Assembly (NCBI RefSeq): GCF_009617595.1
Contig: NZ_WIXK01000001.1
Coordinates: 674,227 to 738,226 of the forward strand
Length of the DNA stretch: 64,000 nucleotides
Direction: 5' to 3'
DNA from: Tritonibacter aquimaris
GTDB lineage: Bacteria; Pseudomonadota; Alphaproteobacteria; Rhodobacterales; Rhodobacteraceae
Shown here: in pieces, positions 18,462 to 26,297 of the stretch
Layout: each line of letters begins with the position of its first letter
Numbering within the stretch: position 1 is the stretch's first letter
Translations under genes and position numbers: made by a program
The notes under the pieces: model-generated
The model's database searches: none
Seen by the model: only the letters and a program-made list of their open reading frames with translations
Told to the model about the DNA's origin: nothing

Positions 18462-19592
18462 TTAGGAGGTGCCGAATTTCAGCAGTTTGATGGCGGCAAA
18501 ATCGCTGACGTCGCCGCCGACGCGTTTGGTGGCATAAAACAGTACATGGGGTTTCGCGCTAAAGGGATCGCGCAGCACCCGCAGGTCTGGGCGTTCGGCG
18601 ATGGTGTAGCCTTTGGTGAAATCGCCAAAAGCAATCGAATAGCTGTTGGTCTCCACGTCCTGCATGTCTTCGGCGATCAGCACGGGATAGCCCATCAGCC
18701 GCGCCGGTTCACCCGCCGCCAGCCCATCAGACCAGAGAAAGCGGCCATCGCCGTCTTTCAGTTTGCGCACCATGCCAGCGGTTTTGGAATTCATCACAAA
18801 GGTGCCATTGGCGCGGTATTCCGCCCCCAGCGCATAGACCAGATCAACAATTGGGTCGCCGCTGGGCAATGCGCCATCTGCGCCGGTCACCACATAGCCG
18901 ATATTGCCCCAGCTCCAGCTGTCGTCTGCCACTACCGGGTGCTGCAGCAGGCCGGTGGGTTTGTCATCGCCATCACCGTTGATAAAGGCGGCAGCTTCGG
19001 CACGGGAAAACGTGTCGGCAATGCGACCTGCAAGCCAGCCATCAATGTCAAAGGCGCTGTCATCCAACAGGCGCTGCGACACCTTTGGCAGCGCGGAAAG
19101 TTCGTGAATGGGGATGGCGATGCGTTCGATATTGCCGGTTGAGGTCTCGGCAAAGCTGCCGGTTTCTGAGGCCCAGCCTGAACCCATTTCGGCGTGATCC
19201 ACCAGCACATCATATGAGCTGGCTTCGACCTGAACCACCGCCGCAATAGAGCGCAGCGAAGCCGAGGAAGACAGCACCGCGTTGACGGTTTCCGAAGTCA
19301 CCGGATCCACCAGATAGCCGCCATCGGTGTTGACGGCGGTCGACAGCGCCTTGCCTTCAAATTCAAGACCACGCAGCGGTGTGTCGTCGCCGGTGCGCAG
19401 ATAGGTGTCAAAGGCCTTTTGATGCGGGGCCTCAGCAGTGATCGCAAGCTGTGGGCGGTTCAGGTGACGATTGGTTTGATCCAGCATGGTCATACGCTCA
19501 TGTGTTTGTTGCAGTTGGGATTTCACGTCGCGCTGCAGGGTGTTGATTTGGTTCACAAATCCATCCAGCGCCTGGTCAAGGTCTTGGCTCAT
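18462..19592 (-). CDS. GTA major capsid protein gp5 (HK97 fold)
   Basis: A 376-residue HK97-type capsid protein corresponding to RcGTA orfg5. An N-terminal coiled-coil scaffold region (about 1-90) begins MSQDLDQALDGFVNQINTLQ and would be removed by the prohead protease encoded upstream. The remainder shows HK97 capsid features (GGYLVDPVTSETVNAVLSSS, EYRANGTFVMNSKTAGMVRK and GYPVLIAEDM). It overlaps gp4 by 4 bases. Confidence 0.95.
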   Translation of the reverse strand: MSQDLDQALDGFVNQINTLQRDVKSQLQQTHERMTMLDQTNRHLNRPQLAITAEAPHQKAFDTYLRTGDDTPLRGLEFEGKALSTAVNTDGGYLVDPVTSETVNAVLSSSASLRSIAAVVQVEASSYDVLVDHAEMGSGWASETGSFAETSTGNIERIAIPIHELSALPKVSQRLLDDSAFDIDGWLAGRIADTFSRAEAAAFINGDGDDKPTGLLQHPVVADDSWSWGNIGYVVTGADGALPSGDPIVDLVYALGAEYRANGTFVMNSKTAGMVRKLKDGDGRFLWSDGLAAGEPARLMGYPVLIAEDMQDVETNSYSIAFGDFTKGYTIAERPDLRVLRDPFSAKPHVLFYATKRVGGDVSDFAAIKLLKFGTS

Positions 19593-20131
19593 GCTGTGGT
19601 CTCCTCATGCTTGAGCTTTTGGGTGGCCCGACGCAGCGCCTGCGCCAGGGTTTGGCTGGTTTTGGTGGCACCCACCCGAGCTGTGGGCAGCATTGGGAAA
19701 GTGACCAGCGACACCTCCCAGAGGTCGAGTTCTTGAAGCTGGCGTGCGCCATCCGGGCCACGGGATGATTTCACCGTGCGATAACCGATCGAGAGGCCAT
19801 CAAGGGCGCCCGCAGTGATCAGCGCCGCTGCCTCAGCGCCCTGTCGGGTTTCCGTGAGGATGCGGCCCGAGACGTATAATCCGGTGTCGTCTTCATGGAT
19901 CTGATCCCAGACGCCGATGGGCTGGGCCGGGTCATGCTGCCAGAGCATTTTGACCTGCCGCCCCTCGGATTTCAGCCGGGCAAGTGCTGCGCTATATGCG
20001 CCTTTCATCACCTGATCGCCGCCCTGATCGACCTCATCAAAACGCGAGGCGTAGCCTGCAATGGTGCTGTCATCGGTGATGGCCAGGGGCGCTGAGGCGT
20101 ATTTCAGCTCAAGCTGGGGTGAAAATTGCAT
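19589..20131 (-). CDS. GTA prohead protease gp4 (HK97 family)
   Basis: This 180-residue protein carries the prohead protease pattern (IAGYASRFDEVDQGGDQVMK, AALARLKSEGRQVKMLWQHD and LDGLSIGYRTV), including the conserved histidine and serine. It matures the capsid by clipping the gp5 scaffold segment. It corresponds to RcGTA orfg4 and overlaps the capsid gene start. Confidence 0.94.
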   Translation of the reverse strand: MQFSPQLELKYASAPLAITDDSTIAGYASRFDEVDQGGDQVMKGAYSAALARLKSEGRQVKMLWQHDPAQPIGVWDQIHEDDTGLYVSGRILTETRQGAEAAALITAGALDGLSIGYRTVKSSRGPDGARQLQELDLWEVSLVTFPMLPTARVGATKTSQTLAQALRRATQKLKHEETTA

Positions 20132-20154
20132 GAGATACTCCGTGTAATGCGTTG

Positions 20155-20364
20155 TTAAGGTGTGATAATGAAGGATTGAAACGCCTGCGCGAGGATGACT
20201 GCGGCGACGCCGTAAACCGTGAGCCAGAGGCGTTTTTCCAGCCGCTCCATCATCTGTTCAATCCGGTCCAGACGGCGGCTCAGCATGTCGTGTTGCAGCT
20301 GGTAGATCCGTTCATGGGCAGCAAGGCGCAGGTCGGTTTCAAAGGGGGCAAAATCATCCATCAC
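20155..20364 (-). CDS. GTA head formation protein (rcc01685-type, gp3.5)
   Basis: A 69-residue protein with a soluble helical N-terminus containing ERIYQLQHDMLSRRLDRIEQ and a C-terminal hydrophobic segment (LTVYGVAAVILAQAFQSFII). This matches the short head formation protein between portal and protease in RcGTA. It overlaps the portal gene by 11 bases. The membrane-like tail is unusual for a capsid component but is typical for this family. Confidence 0.88.
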   Translation of the reverse strand: MMDDFAPFETDLRLAAHERIYQLQHDMLSRRLDRIEQMMERLEKRLWLTVYGVAAVILAQAFQSFIITP

Positions 20365-21538
20365 CCTGCTCCTCCATCATCTGTGCAGGCAGGCCCAAGA
20401 GGTGGCGTTTTTCTGCATCTGTCAGAAATTCCGCATCAGAAATGCGCCGCCACTGGGCCTCACGTTCGGCGGCCAATGCAGGCACCTGATCGAGATCGGG
20501 CATCAACTGCAGCGGGCTGCCCTGATGGCGCGACAGCCAGTCCGCAAGGGCGGCGGTGACGCGGGTGGCCAGTGGCAGCACCGTGAGGCGGTAAAAGGCG
20601 CGATTGGCCTCTTGGTAGTTGGCGTAGGTGGCATCGCCCTTGATCCCCATCAGCATCGGCGGCACCCCAAAGGCGAGCGCGATTTCGCGGGCGGCGGCGT
20701 CTTTGGTGGCCTGAAACTCCATGTCAGAGGGCGAAAACCCCATCGGTTTCCAATCCAGCCCACCCTCAAGCACCATGGGCCGGCCTGCGTTGCGCGCGCC
20801 CTGGAAGCTTTCGGAAATCTCATCCGAGAGGCGGCGGAATTGTTCGTCGCTGAGGCTGGCATCACCATCGCGCCACACCAATGCGCCAGAGGGGCGCGCC
20901 GCATTGTCCAACAGCGCCTTGGACCAGCGCGAGGCGGCATTGTGCACATCCACCGCCACTGCTGCCGATTGCAGCGGCGAAAACCCGTAGTGATCATCGA
21001 GCGGATGGAAATTGCGGATGTGGCAGATCGGACTGTGGGCGCCGGCGTCAAAGCGGTGTTTGCGGCCCGCAACGGTGTAGTCATAGCCCGTGGGCCAGCC
21101 ATCGGCACCGGGCACCACCCGCAAGCGATCAGAGCGCAGCACATGTAGTTCAGCGGGGAGTTCTGGCGGCAATTCGGGGGGATTTCTGTCGCTGATCGCG
21201 GCCTCAACAAAGGCGTCACCTGACAGCAGGAGCTGGCCATAGAGCGTTTCCAGAAATTCCGCTCGCCCCTGCGCCGGGTTGGGCCGTGTGATCAGCATGA
21301 GCATCGGGTGGTTTTCATAGCGGCGCAGGCTGTCTTGCAGCACGAGCGGCAATGCGGCGGCGGCCTCGGCGATCAGTTTTACAGCGCGAAACCCCACCGG
21401 GTTGGCCACAAACCCGGAGCGCACCAAAGACGTGGTATCACGGGCGCTGAACCCCGGCGTGAGGCCCGCATTGATCAGCCGCGCCGTAGCGCTGGCCTTG
21501 GTTTCGCGAAGGGGGTCTGCGGGTCGTTTGAACAGCAT
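20354..21538 (-). CDS. GTA portal protein gp3
   Basis: This 394-residue phage portal protein (HK97-type) forms the ring through which DNA is packaged. Family features include NPVGFRAVKLIAEAAAALPL near the N-terminus, HPMLMLITRPNPAQGRAEFL, WSKALLDNAARPSGALVW and AFGVPPMLMGIKGDATYANY. The frame is open upstream to 21712. The ATG at 21538 (MLFKRPADPL) is preferred because GGGAG lies 10 bases before it and the conserved family N-terminus begins there. It corresponds to RcGTA orfg3 and lies 183 bases after the terminase stop. Confidence 0.94.
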   Translation of the reverse strand: MLFKRPADPLRETKASATARLINAGLTPGFSARDTTSLVRSGFVANPVGFRAVKLIAEAAAALPLVLQDSLRRYENHPMLMLITRPNPAQGRAEFLETLYGQLLLSGDAFVEAAISDRNPPELPPELPAELHVLRSDRLRVVPGADGWPTGYDYTVAGRKHRFDAGAHSPICHIRNFHPLDDHYGFSPLQSAAVAVDVHNAASRWSKALLDNAARPSGALVWRDGDASLSDEQFRRLSDEISESFQGARNAGRPMVLEGGLDWKPMGFSPSDMEFQATKDAAAREIALAFGVPPMLMGIKGDATYANYQEANRAFYRLTVLPLATRVTAALADWLSRHQGSPLQLMPDLDQVPALAAEREAQWRRISDAEFLTDAEKRHLLGLPAQMMEEQGDG

Positions 21539-21721
21539 GGGCCTTGTCTCCCGAGGCTTTGAATGAAGCGTGGGATCAGCCTGAGCCATGGGTTCTAACA
21601 AGATCCTGACGGGGCGTGCGCTGGGGTGGCAACACCTTGTTAACCACGACAGGTAATGCGTTGTTTTAAATGCGAAACGGCCCGCGAAAGCAGGCCATTT
21701 CAGGTGTTGCATTGGGGTGTT

Positions 21722-23086
21722 TTACAGGCTGCGCGCGCGGGGTCGCGAGATGTTTTGCGAGGGCTCTACCATCAGTTCCGTGAGCGCCCAGACCAGCGCA
21801 TCCAGCCGGTCAGGCGATCCCTGCCCCTGATAGCCCTGTGGCGTCATCTGGCACATCTGATCCTCAAGGCTTTGCAACCCCGGCAGATGGCGCACCTTGC
21901 CCTGCTCATAAAGCATCGCCACCGGTTCGGCGCGGGCTGATTTGCCTTTGCTGGCGTGGCGCGCCTTGAACGGCGCAAGCGGCGCCACCTGGCGGATCAC
22001 CGTTTCCACCAATGCGCCGCCCTGATTGACCTCGGCGATGATGCGATCGGCGTTGTGCTCTTCGGCGGCAGTCACCGCTGCCTGCGCCCATTCCAGCGGG
22101 CTGGCACCCGTGACAGTGTGATCGGCCAGCACATAGGCGCGCCAGTCTTTTACCAGCCCGCGCGTGTCGGCCCCCACCACCAGAATGCCACAGGCGTCAG
22201 AGCGCGCGTGATGCGACACCGCCGGATCCACCGCCACCACCACACGGCTGAGTTTGGGACGGCGTTTAACCTGCAGCGCCATCAGCTGTGCGGTGGACCA
22301 GAGCGCGCCTTCGACATCGCCCAAAAGCATCCCCTCCAGCTCTTGTTGGCCCAGACGGGTGCCGCCATACCGCGCCTGAACCTCAGTGAGGAACGAGGGC
22401 GCGAGATTGGCGGCGTTCACGTCGGTTGCGGCGCGGGTCTGAACCGTTGAGGGGCTTTCAAGCAGCGCGCGCAGCACAGAGACATTGCGCGGTGTGGTGG
22501 TGACGCAGACCTGCGGCTGATCGCCAAGCCTGAGGGCAAATTGCAGCATGTCCCAGCTGTCTAAGCCCTTTTTCCATTTGGCCAGCTCATCCGCCCAGGC
22601 GGCATCAAATTGGGGGCCGCGCAGCGCCTCGGGATCATGGGCGGAGAACGCCTGCGCCTCGGCCCCATTGGGCCAGATCAGGCGACGCTCGGACGCTTTC
22701 CACTGGGGGCGGCGATCTGGCGGCGAACAGGCGAGAATGCCGCTGTCGCCAAAGATCATCACATCGCGCACCTGATCATAGGTTTCCCCAATCAAGGCCA
22801 CCCGACGCGCGCGCCCCGGTGCCAGCGCGGTGGATCCTTCGACCTGGGCACGCAGCCATTCGGCCCCGGCGCGGGTTTTACCGGCCCCGCGCCCGCCCAG
22901 AATGACCCAGGCGCGCCAATCGCCCGGTGGCGGCAATTGATGCGGCATCGCCCAGAAGGAAAATTCATAGGGCAGCGCGGCATAGGTTGCGCCTGTGAGT
23001 TCATTCAGGAAGCGCGCTGCCTGGATCCGTGGCGCGCAGGCGAGCCAGTCGGCTGTGGATCTCGGCGCGCACGGATTCAAAATCAT
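21722..23086 (-). CDS. GTA terminase large subunit gp2
   Basis: A packaging motor/nuclease of about 454 residues. The ATPase Walker A reads GGRGAGKT (residues 64-71). The block PQFDAAWADELAKWKK marks the Walker B region. The nuclease half has VVVAVDPAVSHHARSDACGI with catalytic aspartates and ADRIIAEVNQGGALVETVIR. The ATG at 23086 is one of several in-frame starts (also 23104); any choice overlaps the small terminase gene by about 85-105 bases. It corresponds to RcGTA orfg2 and packages random host DNA in characterised GTAs. Confidence 0.95.
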   Translation of the reverse strand: MILNPCAPRSTADWLACAPRIQAARFLNELTGATYAALPYEFSFWAMPHQLPPPGDWRAWVILGGRGAGKTRAGAEWLRAQVEGSTALAPGRARRVALIGETYDQVRDVMIFGDSGILACSPPDRRPQWKASERRLIWPNGAEAQAFSAHDPEALRGPQFDAAWADELAKWKKGLDSWDMLQFALRLGDQPQVCVTTTPRNVSVLRALLESPSTVQTRAATDVNAANLAPSFLTEVQARYGGTRLGQQELEGMLLGDVEGALWSTAQLMALQVKRRPKLSRVVVAVDPAVSHHARSDACGILVVGADTRGLVKDWRAYVLADHTVTGASPLEWAQAAVTAAEEHNADRIIAEVNQGGALVETVIRQVAPLAPFKARHASKGKSARAEPVAMLYEQGKVRHLPGLQSLEDQMCQMTPQGYQGQGSPDRLDALVWALTELMVEPSQNISRPRARSL

Positions 23087-23342
23087 AGGCGGCTGTTGGG
23101 GCATCTGTGCGGATGAGGTTGTTTTGGTCGACAAGGGTTTTCTCCACCTTCTGGCAATCACGGATCAGGGTTTCGAGCTTGTTGATCTGGGGTTTGACCC
23201 CGGCGGTTTCGGGGTTGATGTCATGCTGGGCTGCAAGTTCAGCGCGCAGGGTTTCGGCCTCATTGCGCAGCGCCAGAATACTGTCATGGAGCGAGCGCAA
23301 CAGATCGGCGGTTTTGCCGACAAGGGTTTCGGGGGTTTTCAT
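23001..23342 (-). CDS. GTA small terminase gp1
   Basis: A 113-residue helical, charged protein (MKTPETLVGKTADLLRSLHD) with coiled-coil character through NEAETLRAELAAQHDINPET and VEKTLVDQNN. It sits where RcGTA orfg1, shown to be a small terminase lacking strong DNA specificity, is found. It is the first gene of the cluster and overlaps terL by 86 bases. A TTG two codons upstream is also in frame; the ATG is used. Confidence 0.82.
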   Translation of the reverse strand: MKTPETLVGKTADLLRSLHDSILALRNEAETLRAELAAQHDINPETAGVKPQINKLETLIRDCQKVEKTLVDQNNLIRTDAPTAAYDFESVRAEIHSRLARLRATDPGSALPE

Positions 23343-23796
23343 GAACAAGGGATCCAGTTGGAGCCGTAATTGGCCCGGATGTCCCGTCCCGGACCATGGG
23401 GTTCATGGTGCGGTCTGCCCGATGAGATTAGCACGAAGCAGTTGAAAAAGCGATATTTTCCGAGTTTCAGGCGCGCGGTGGGTTAAGGAAATTCACCCAA
23501 GGGTGCGCAGGGATGGCAACAGCGTGCCAAAAGCGGCGAAACCAGCGCGTCCTAATGGCGCGCGCACTGCAACGGGCGTGCCCACAAAGGTCATGATACG
23601 CGCGGCCCTGGCTTGGGCCGCAACTGTGGTGCTGGTCAGATCAACCGTGGGCTCAAATCGGATTTTCGCGAAATTCACCTTTGCGCGGGCGCGCGTGGAC
23701 CGCCAGTCCACCCCGCCCGTTGAGACAGGCGATGGTGGCACGTCGCAAAACGCTTGGAGAGCGCGAACGAGGCAGTGTGGCCGTTTTACGCAAGAC
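23343..23796. other. leader/promoter region of the GTA cluster
   Basis: A 454-base stretch without a convincing gene between the first GTA gene and the terminator at 23797. It must hold the GTA promoter. In Rhodobacter this promoter is controlled by the phosphorelay-dependent activator GafA. Open frames on both strands (23503-24123 plus, 23493-23894 minus) lack recognisable products or ribosome-binding sites and run across the terminator, so they were not called. Confidence 0.55.
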
Positions 23797-23840
23797 AAAA
23801 CGGCCCCCGAAACACCGCTGCGGCGTTTCGAGGGCCGTTT
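23797..23840 (-). terminator. Rho-independent terminator downstream of the CTERM gene
   Basis: A long inverted repeat pairs AAACGGCCC...GAAAC with GTTTCG...GGGCCGTTT around a GC loop; on the minus strand it ends in TTTTG. It lies 14 bases past the stop of the gene at 23854 and insulates the GTA promoter. Confidence 0.8.
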
Positions 23841-23853
23841 CAAAGCGCAGCCG

Positions 23854-24399
23854 TTAGCTGCGCTGTTTGCGGCGGCGCAGTGCGCCAAGCCCAAAGACCC
23901 CCAGGCCCAGCAAACCCGCAGAGGCCGGCAGCGGCACAGCTGCTACAGAAGCCGTATCAAAAGTGATCGTGCCGGAGATATGGCTGATATAATCCACGGC
24001 GTCGTTAGGATTGAACAGCAGGTAGAGCTGGCCATCGCTGATCATGTTGGCAAAACTTGCATTTGCAATGGTTGCGCTGCCGGTCTGAGACTGCGAATTG
24101 TCCGAATGGGCGTGATCATTTGAAAAATTAAATGAGTCATTTGCCTCAATGCCATCAAAGATCCGACCAAGGCCGAGCCCATCAACCGTGATGTCGAGGT
24201 ATTCGTGGAACCCGTTGAAATCACCCCTTACCGTCAGGGATAAAACAGCGTCACTGGTGGTTGTTGTGGGCGGGACTGAGATGTTAAAGTCGATACCGCG
24301 GCCCAGGACATCTGTGCTTCCTGGGCCAAAATTGAGGGTGGCAGCCTGCGCCGCGCTTGCAGCTGCAAACAAGAACGCTGCGGTTGCGATCGTTTTCAT
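23854..24399 (-). CDS. VPLPA-CTERM sorting domain protein
   Basis: This 181-residue secreted protein has a Sec signal peptide (MKTIATAAFLFAAASAAQA) and a beta-rich mature domain with many Asn/Asp/Ser residues. The C-terminus is a sorting signal: VPLPASAGLLGLGVFGLGAL followed by RRRKQ. In established work the VPLPA-CTERM signal is recognised by a dedicated exosortase (XrtD) that cuts and anchors exported proteins, often linked with exopolysaccharide. The exosortase itself is not in this window. The function of the mature domain is unknown. Two other proteins with the same signal are encoded at 28828 and 41484. Confidence 0.88.
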   Translation of the reverse strand: MKTIATAAFLFAAASAAQAATLNFGPGSTDVLGRGIDFNISVPPTTTTSDAVLSLTVRGDFNGFHEYLDITVDGLGLGRIFDGIEANDSFNFSNDHAHSDNSQSQTGSATIANASFANMISDGQLYLLFNPNDAVDYISHISGTITFDTASVAAVPLPASAGLLGLGVFGLGALRRRKQRS

Positions 24400-24493
24400 G
24401 AAAAATCCTTACACTTAAAATGGTAACAAGATCGTGAAGATCAATCTTAAGTTAACATTAGGTGGCAGGCATATCAATTTTTAAGGATCGTGC

Positions 24494-24892
24494 TTAGGCT
24501 ACTTTTTCGACCGGGCCACCGGCTTTTTCCCAGGCGGTGAAGCCGCCTTCGATATGGGCGACGGGGCCAAGGCCCATGTCTTGGGCGGCCTTCGTCGCCA
24601 GTGCCGAACGCCAGGCGCTGGCGCAGTAAAACAGATAGGTCTTGTCCTGATTAAAGACCTCTTTGTGGTATGGGCTGTCGGGATCGATCCAGAATTCAAG
24701 CATGCCGCGCGGGCAGGAAAATGCGCCGGGGATCTTGCCGGAACGTTTCAGTTCACGCGGATCGCGCAGATCCACCAGCACGTGATCGGCGCTGTCGACA
24801 AGTTTCAACGCCTCAGCAAGCGGCATGGTGGTGATCTGGGCATTGGCCTCGGCAACAAGGGTTTTGATGCCTTTGGTGATGGTCTGGGACAT
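24494..24892 (-). CDS. rhodanese-like sulfurtransferase
   Basis: A 132-residue single-domain rhodanese. The family's CH2 motif and active-site loop are visible as LFYCASAWRSAL, with Cys90 as the sulfur-carrying nucleophile. The N-terminal half has VLVDLRDPRELKRSGKIPGA. It transfers sulfane sulfur in the cytoplasm; the acceptor is unknown. The ATG at 24892 has AGGAG 5-8 bases upstream and gives the usual length, though the frame is open 54 bases further. It stands alone, 101 bases from the CTERM gene on the same strand. Confidence 0.92.
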   Translation of the reverse strand: MSQTITKGIKTLVAEANAQITTMPLAEALKLVDSADHVLVDLRDPRELKRSGKIPGAFSCPRGMLEFWIDPDSPYHKEVFNQDKTYLFYCASAWRSALATKAAQDMGLGPVAHIEGGFTAWEKAGGPVEKVA

Positions 24893-24975
24893 GGGGGCTC
24901 CTGTGTGTGTGTTGCAATAGATCAGAACCCGGGGGCAAAGGTTCAAATCACAAGATGCTGATCGAAGGGAATTGT

Positions 24976-25452
24976 CTACAGCATGGGCCAGCCTTCAAAG
25001 GGTTTGATTTCTTTTAGGGAGAAATTGCTGGTCATCGCCTTGATACCGGGCATGCGGCGCAGGTGGGTCATGGAGAAATCCGCGTAGTCATCCAGGTCAC
25101 GACACACCACATGCAACAGGAAATCAGCCCCACCGCCAATGGAATGGCACATGACGATTTGCGGATACTGCGCCACCGCCTGTTCAAAGGCTGTGGCCTC
25201 TTCGTCGGAGTGGGTGTCGATCTGGATCGACACAAACACCAGCACCCCTAGCCCCAGCCGTTTGCGATCCAGAACCGCGCGGTAGCCCTGCACATAGCCC
25301 TCCTCTTCGAGGCGGCGGGTGCGGCGCCAGCAGGGAGATGTGGACATGCCGGTGGCCTCGGCGAGATCTGCATTGCTGAGCCGCCCATCGGCCTGCAACG
25401 TTGTAAGGATGCGCCGATCCGCATCATCAAGCCTGTCGCGATCCTGTGTCAT
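24976..25452 (-). CDS. Lrp/AsnC family transcriptional regulator
   Basis: This 158-residue DNA-binding regulator has an N-terminal winged helix (about 6-55: LDDADRRILTTLQADGRLSN, then LAEATGMSTSPCWRRTRRLE). The C-terminal RAM effector domain contains VMCHSIGGGADFLLHVVCRD. Lrp-type proteins bind amino acids as octamers and often control a divergent gene. Here a DUF2000-type gene starts 127 bases away in the opposite direction, which makes that gene a likely target. The frame continues upstream of 25452, but the conserved family N-terminus starts there. Confidence 0.93.
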   Translation of the reverse strand: MTQDRDRLDDADRRILTTLQADGRLSNADLAEATGMSTSPCWRRTRRLEEEGYVQGYRAVLDRKRLGLGVLVFVSIQIDTHSDEEATAFEQAVAQYPQIVMCHSIGGGADFLLHVVCRDLDDYADFSMTHLRRMPGIKAMTSNFSLKEIKPFEGWPML

Positions 25453-25579
25453 CCGGAGACGTTCTACCTGTTTTAACCTTATGTGCGGTAGGTTCTGCCG
25501 GATTTTGGCAAATCGCAAGGAAATTCGATAAAGAATGTGCGCACTGCCTGTGTTTGTCTCACGCCAAAAGGAGTGCGTG

Positions 25580-26038
25580 ATGACGATTACACAAGAGATT
25601 GCAATGGCTGCACCGCTGCGCGGCACCGGGGATCTGAGACTGGCGATTGTGCTGTGGCCGGGGCTGTCGACGGGGTTTTTGGCCAATACTGCCGCCACCA
25701 TTGGTGCAGGGCTTGGCGCGGCACATCCGGGGGTTGGTTCGGTCAGGCTGCGCGACAAAGTGGGGGTAGAGACGATGAATTCTGCCGATCGCCCGATCCC
25801 GATCCTGCAGGCGGACCCGGATCAGCTGCGCAAGCTTCTGGCAAAGGTACAGCAGGACCCTGAAGGGCTGAGCGTGGTGGTGTTTCCGGAATTTGCCCGC
25901 AGGCTGCATACATTTGCCGAATATGAGGCAGAGCTGCAAAACCGCGCCCTCGATGAGGTCATGCTGGATGGGATCGGCCTGTGCGGCCCGGCAAAGCGGG
26001 TGAAATCGCTGACCGGCGCGCTAAAGCTGTTGCGGTAA
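25580..26038 (+). CDS. DUF2000 family protein
   Basis: This 152-residue protein has the DUF2000 pattern: LRLAIVLWPGLSTGFLANTA near the N-terminus and PIPILQADPDQLRKLL in the middle. The function is not established; the fold resembles peptidyl-tRNA hydrolase 2. The start is fixed by AAAGGAG at 25567-25573, six bases before ATG 25580. It is divergent from the Lrp-type regulator at 24976, so amino-acid-responsive control is a reasonable inference. DUF2000 genes are often paired with Lrp-type regulators (recollection). Confidence 0.85.
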   Translation: MTITQEIAMAAPLRGTGDLRLAIVLWPGLSTGFLANTAATIGAGLGAAHPGVGSVRLRDKVGVETMNSADRPIPILQADPDQLRKLLAKVQQDPEGLSVVVFPEFARRLHTFAEYEAELQNRALDEVMLDGIGLCGPAKRVKSLTGALKLLR

Positions 26039-26040
26039 AT

Positions 26041-26229
26041 CTACTGCGCCTTGAGACACGTGCGCAGATCCGCGTTGTAGCGTTTGAGCGCGTTCCATTT
26101 GTAGCCTTTGGCGGGGAAATACACCTCTTTGAGCGCCAGCGCCGGATCAATCGTTGTGATGAAGTTTTGCAGTTTCACAAACTCTGCCTCAGCAACGCTG
26201 AGCAATGCGGTTTTATCTGTTGCTGGCAT
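26041..26229 (-). pseudogene. shortened ClbS/DfsB-like gene
   Basis: A 62-residue frame with a good ribosome-binding site (AGGAGGG) before ATG 26229. The first 35 residues (KTALLSVAEAEFVKLQNFIT with TIDPALAL) look like the first helix of the ClbS/DfsB (DUF1706) family. The next block, YFPAKGYKWNALKRYN, looks like the part that normally lies about 40 residues further on. Intact members are about 160-180 residues, so this copy seems internally deleted and truncated. It could be a decayed gene or a genuinely short protein. It converges with the DUF2000 gene, 2 bases apart. Confidence 0.45.
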
Positions 26230-26297
26230 CGGCTGCCCTCCTGCAATCAGCATAGTTATGCCTGCAGGTTTGGGGATTGTGCCAGATCAAATGACCT

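Larger units (their letters stand above)
9222..23342 (-). other. gene transfer agent (GTA) structural gene cluster
   Basis: Seventeen to eighteen consecutive minus-strand genes encode the phage-like GTA particle in the order known from Rhodobacter capsulatus RcGTA. They run from small and large terminase, portal, head formation protein and prohead protease through major capsid, connectors, tail genes, tape measure and gp12-gp13 to the NlpC/P60 peptidase and the large gp15. Most neighbours overlap by 4 bases (ATGA) and no frameshift or internal stop was seen. There is no integrase, repressor, lysis or replication gene, and base composition matches the flanks; this fits a domesticated vertically inherited GTA, not a prophage. 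In relatives, the transcriptional activator and lysis genes lie at other loci. Confidence 0.93.

Noticed and set aside
9222..23342. Prophage
   Set aside because: No integrase, repressor, replication, lysis genes or attachment sites; gene order is that of GTA clusters.
23503..24123. A 206-codon plus-strand frame across the GTA leader and the CTERM gene
   Set aside because: Crosses a terminator and the reverse strand of a clear gene, and has no recognisable start signals.
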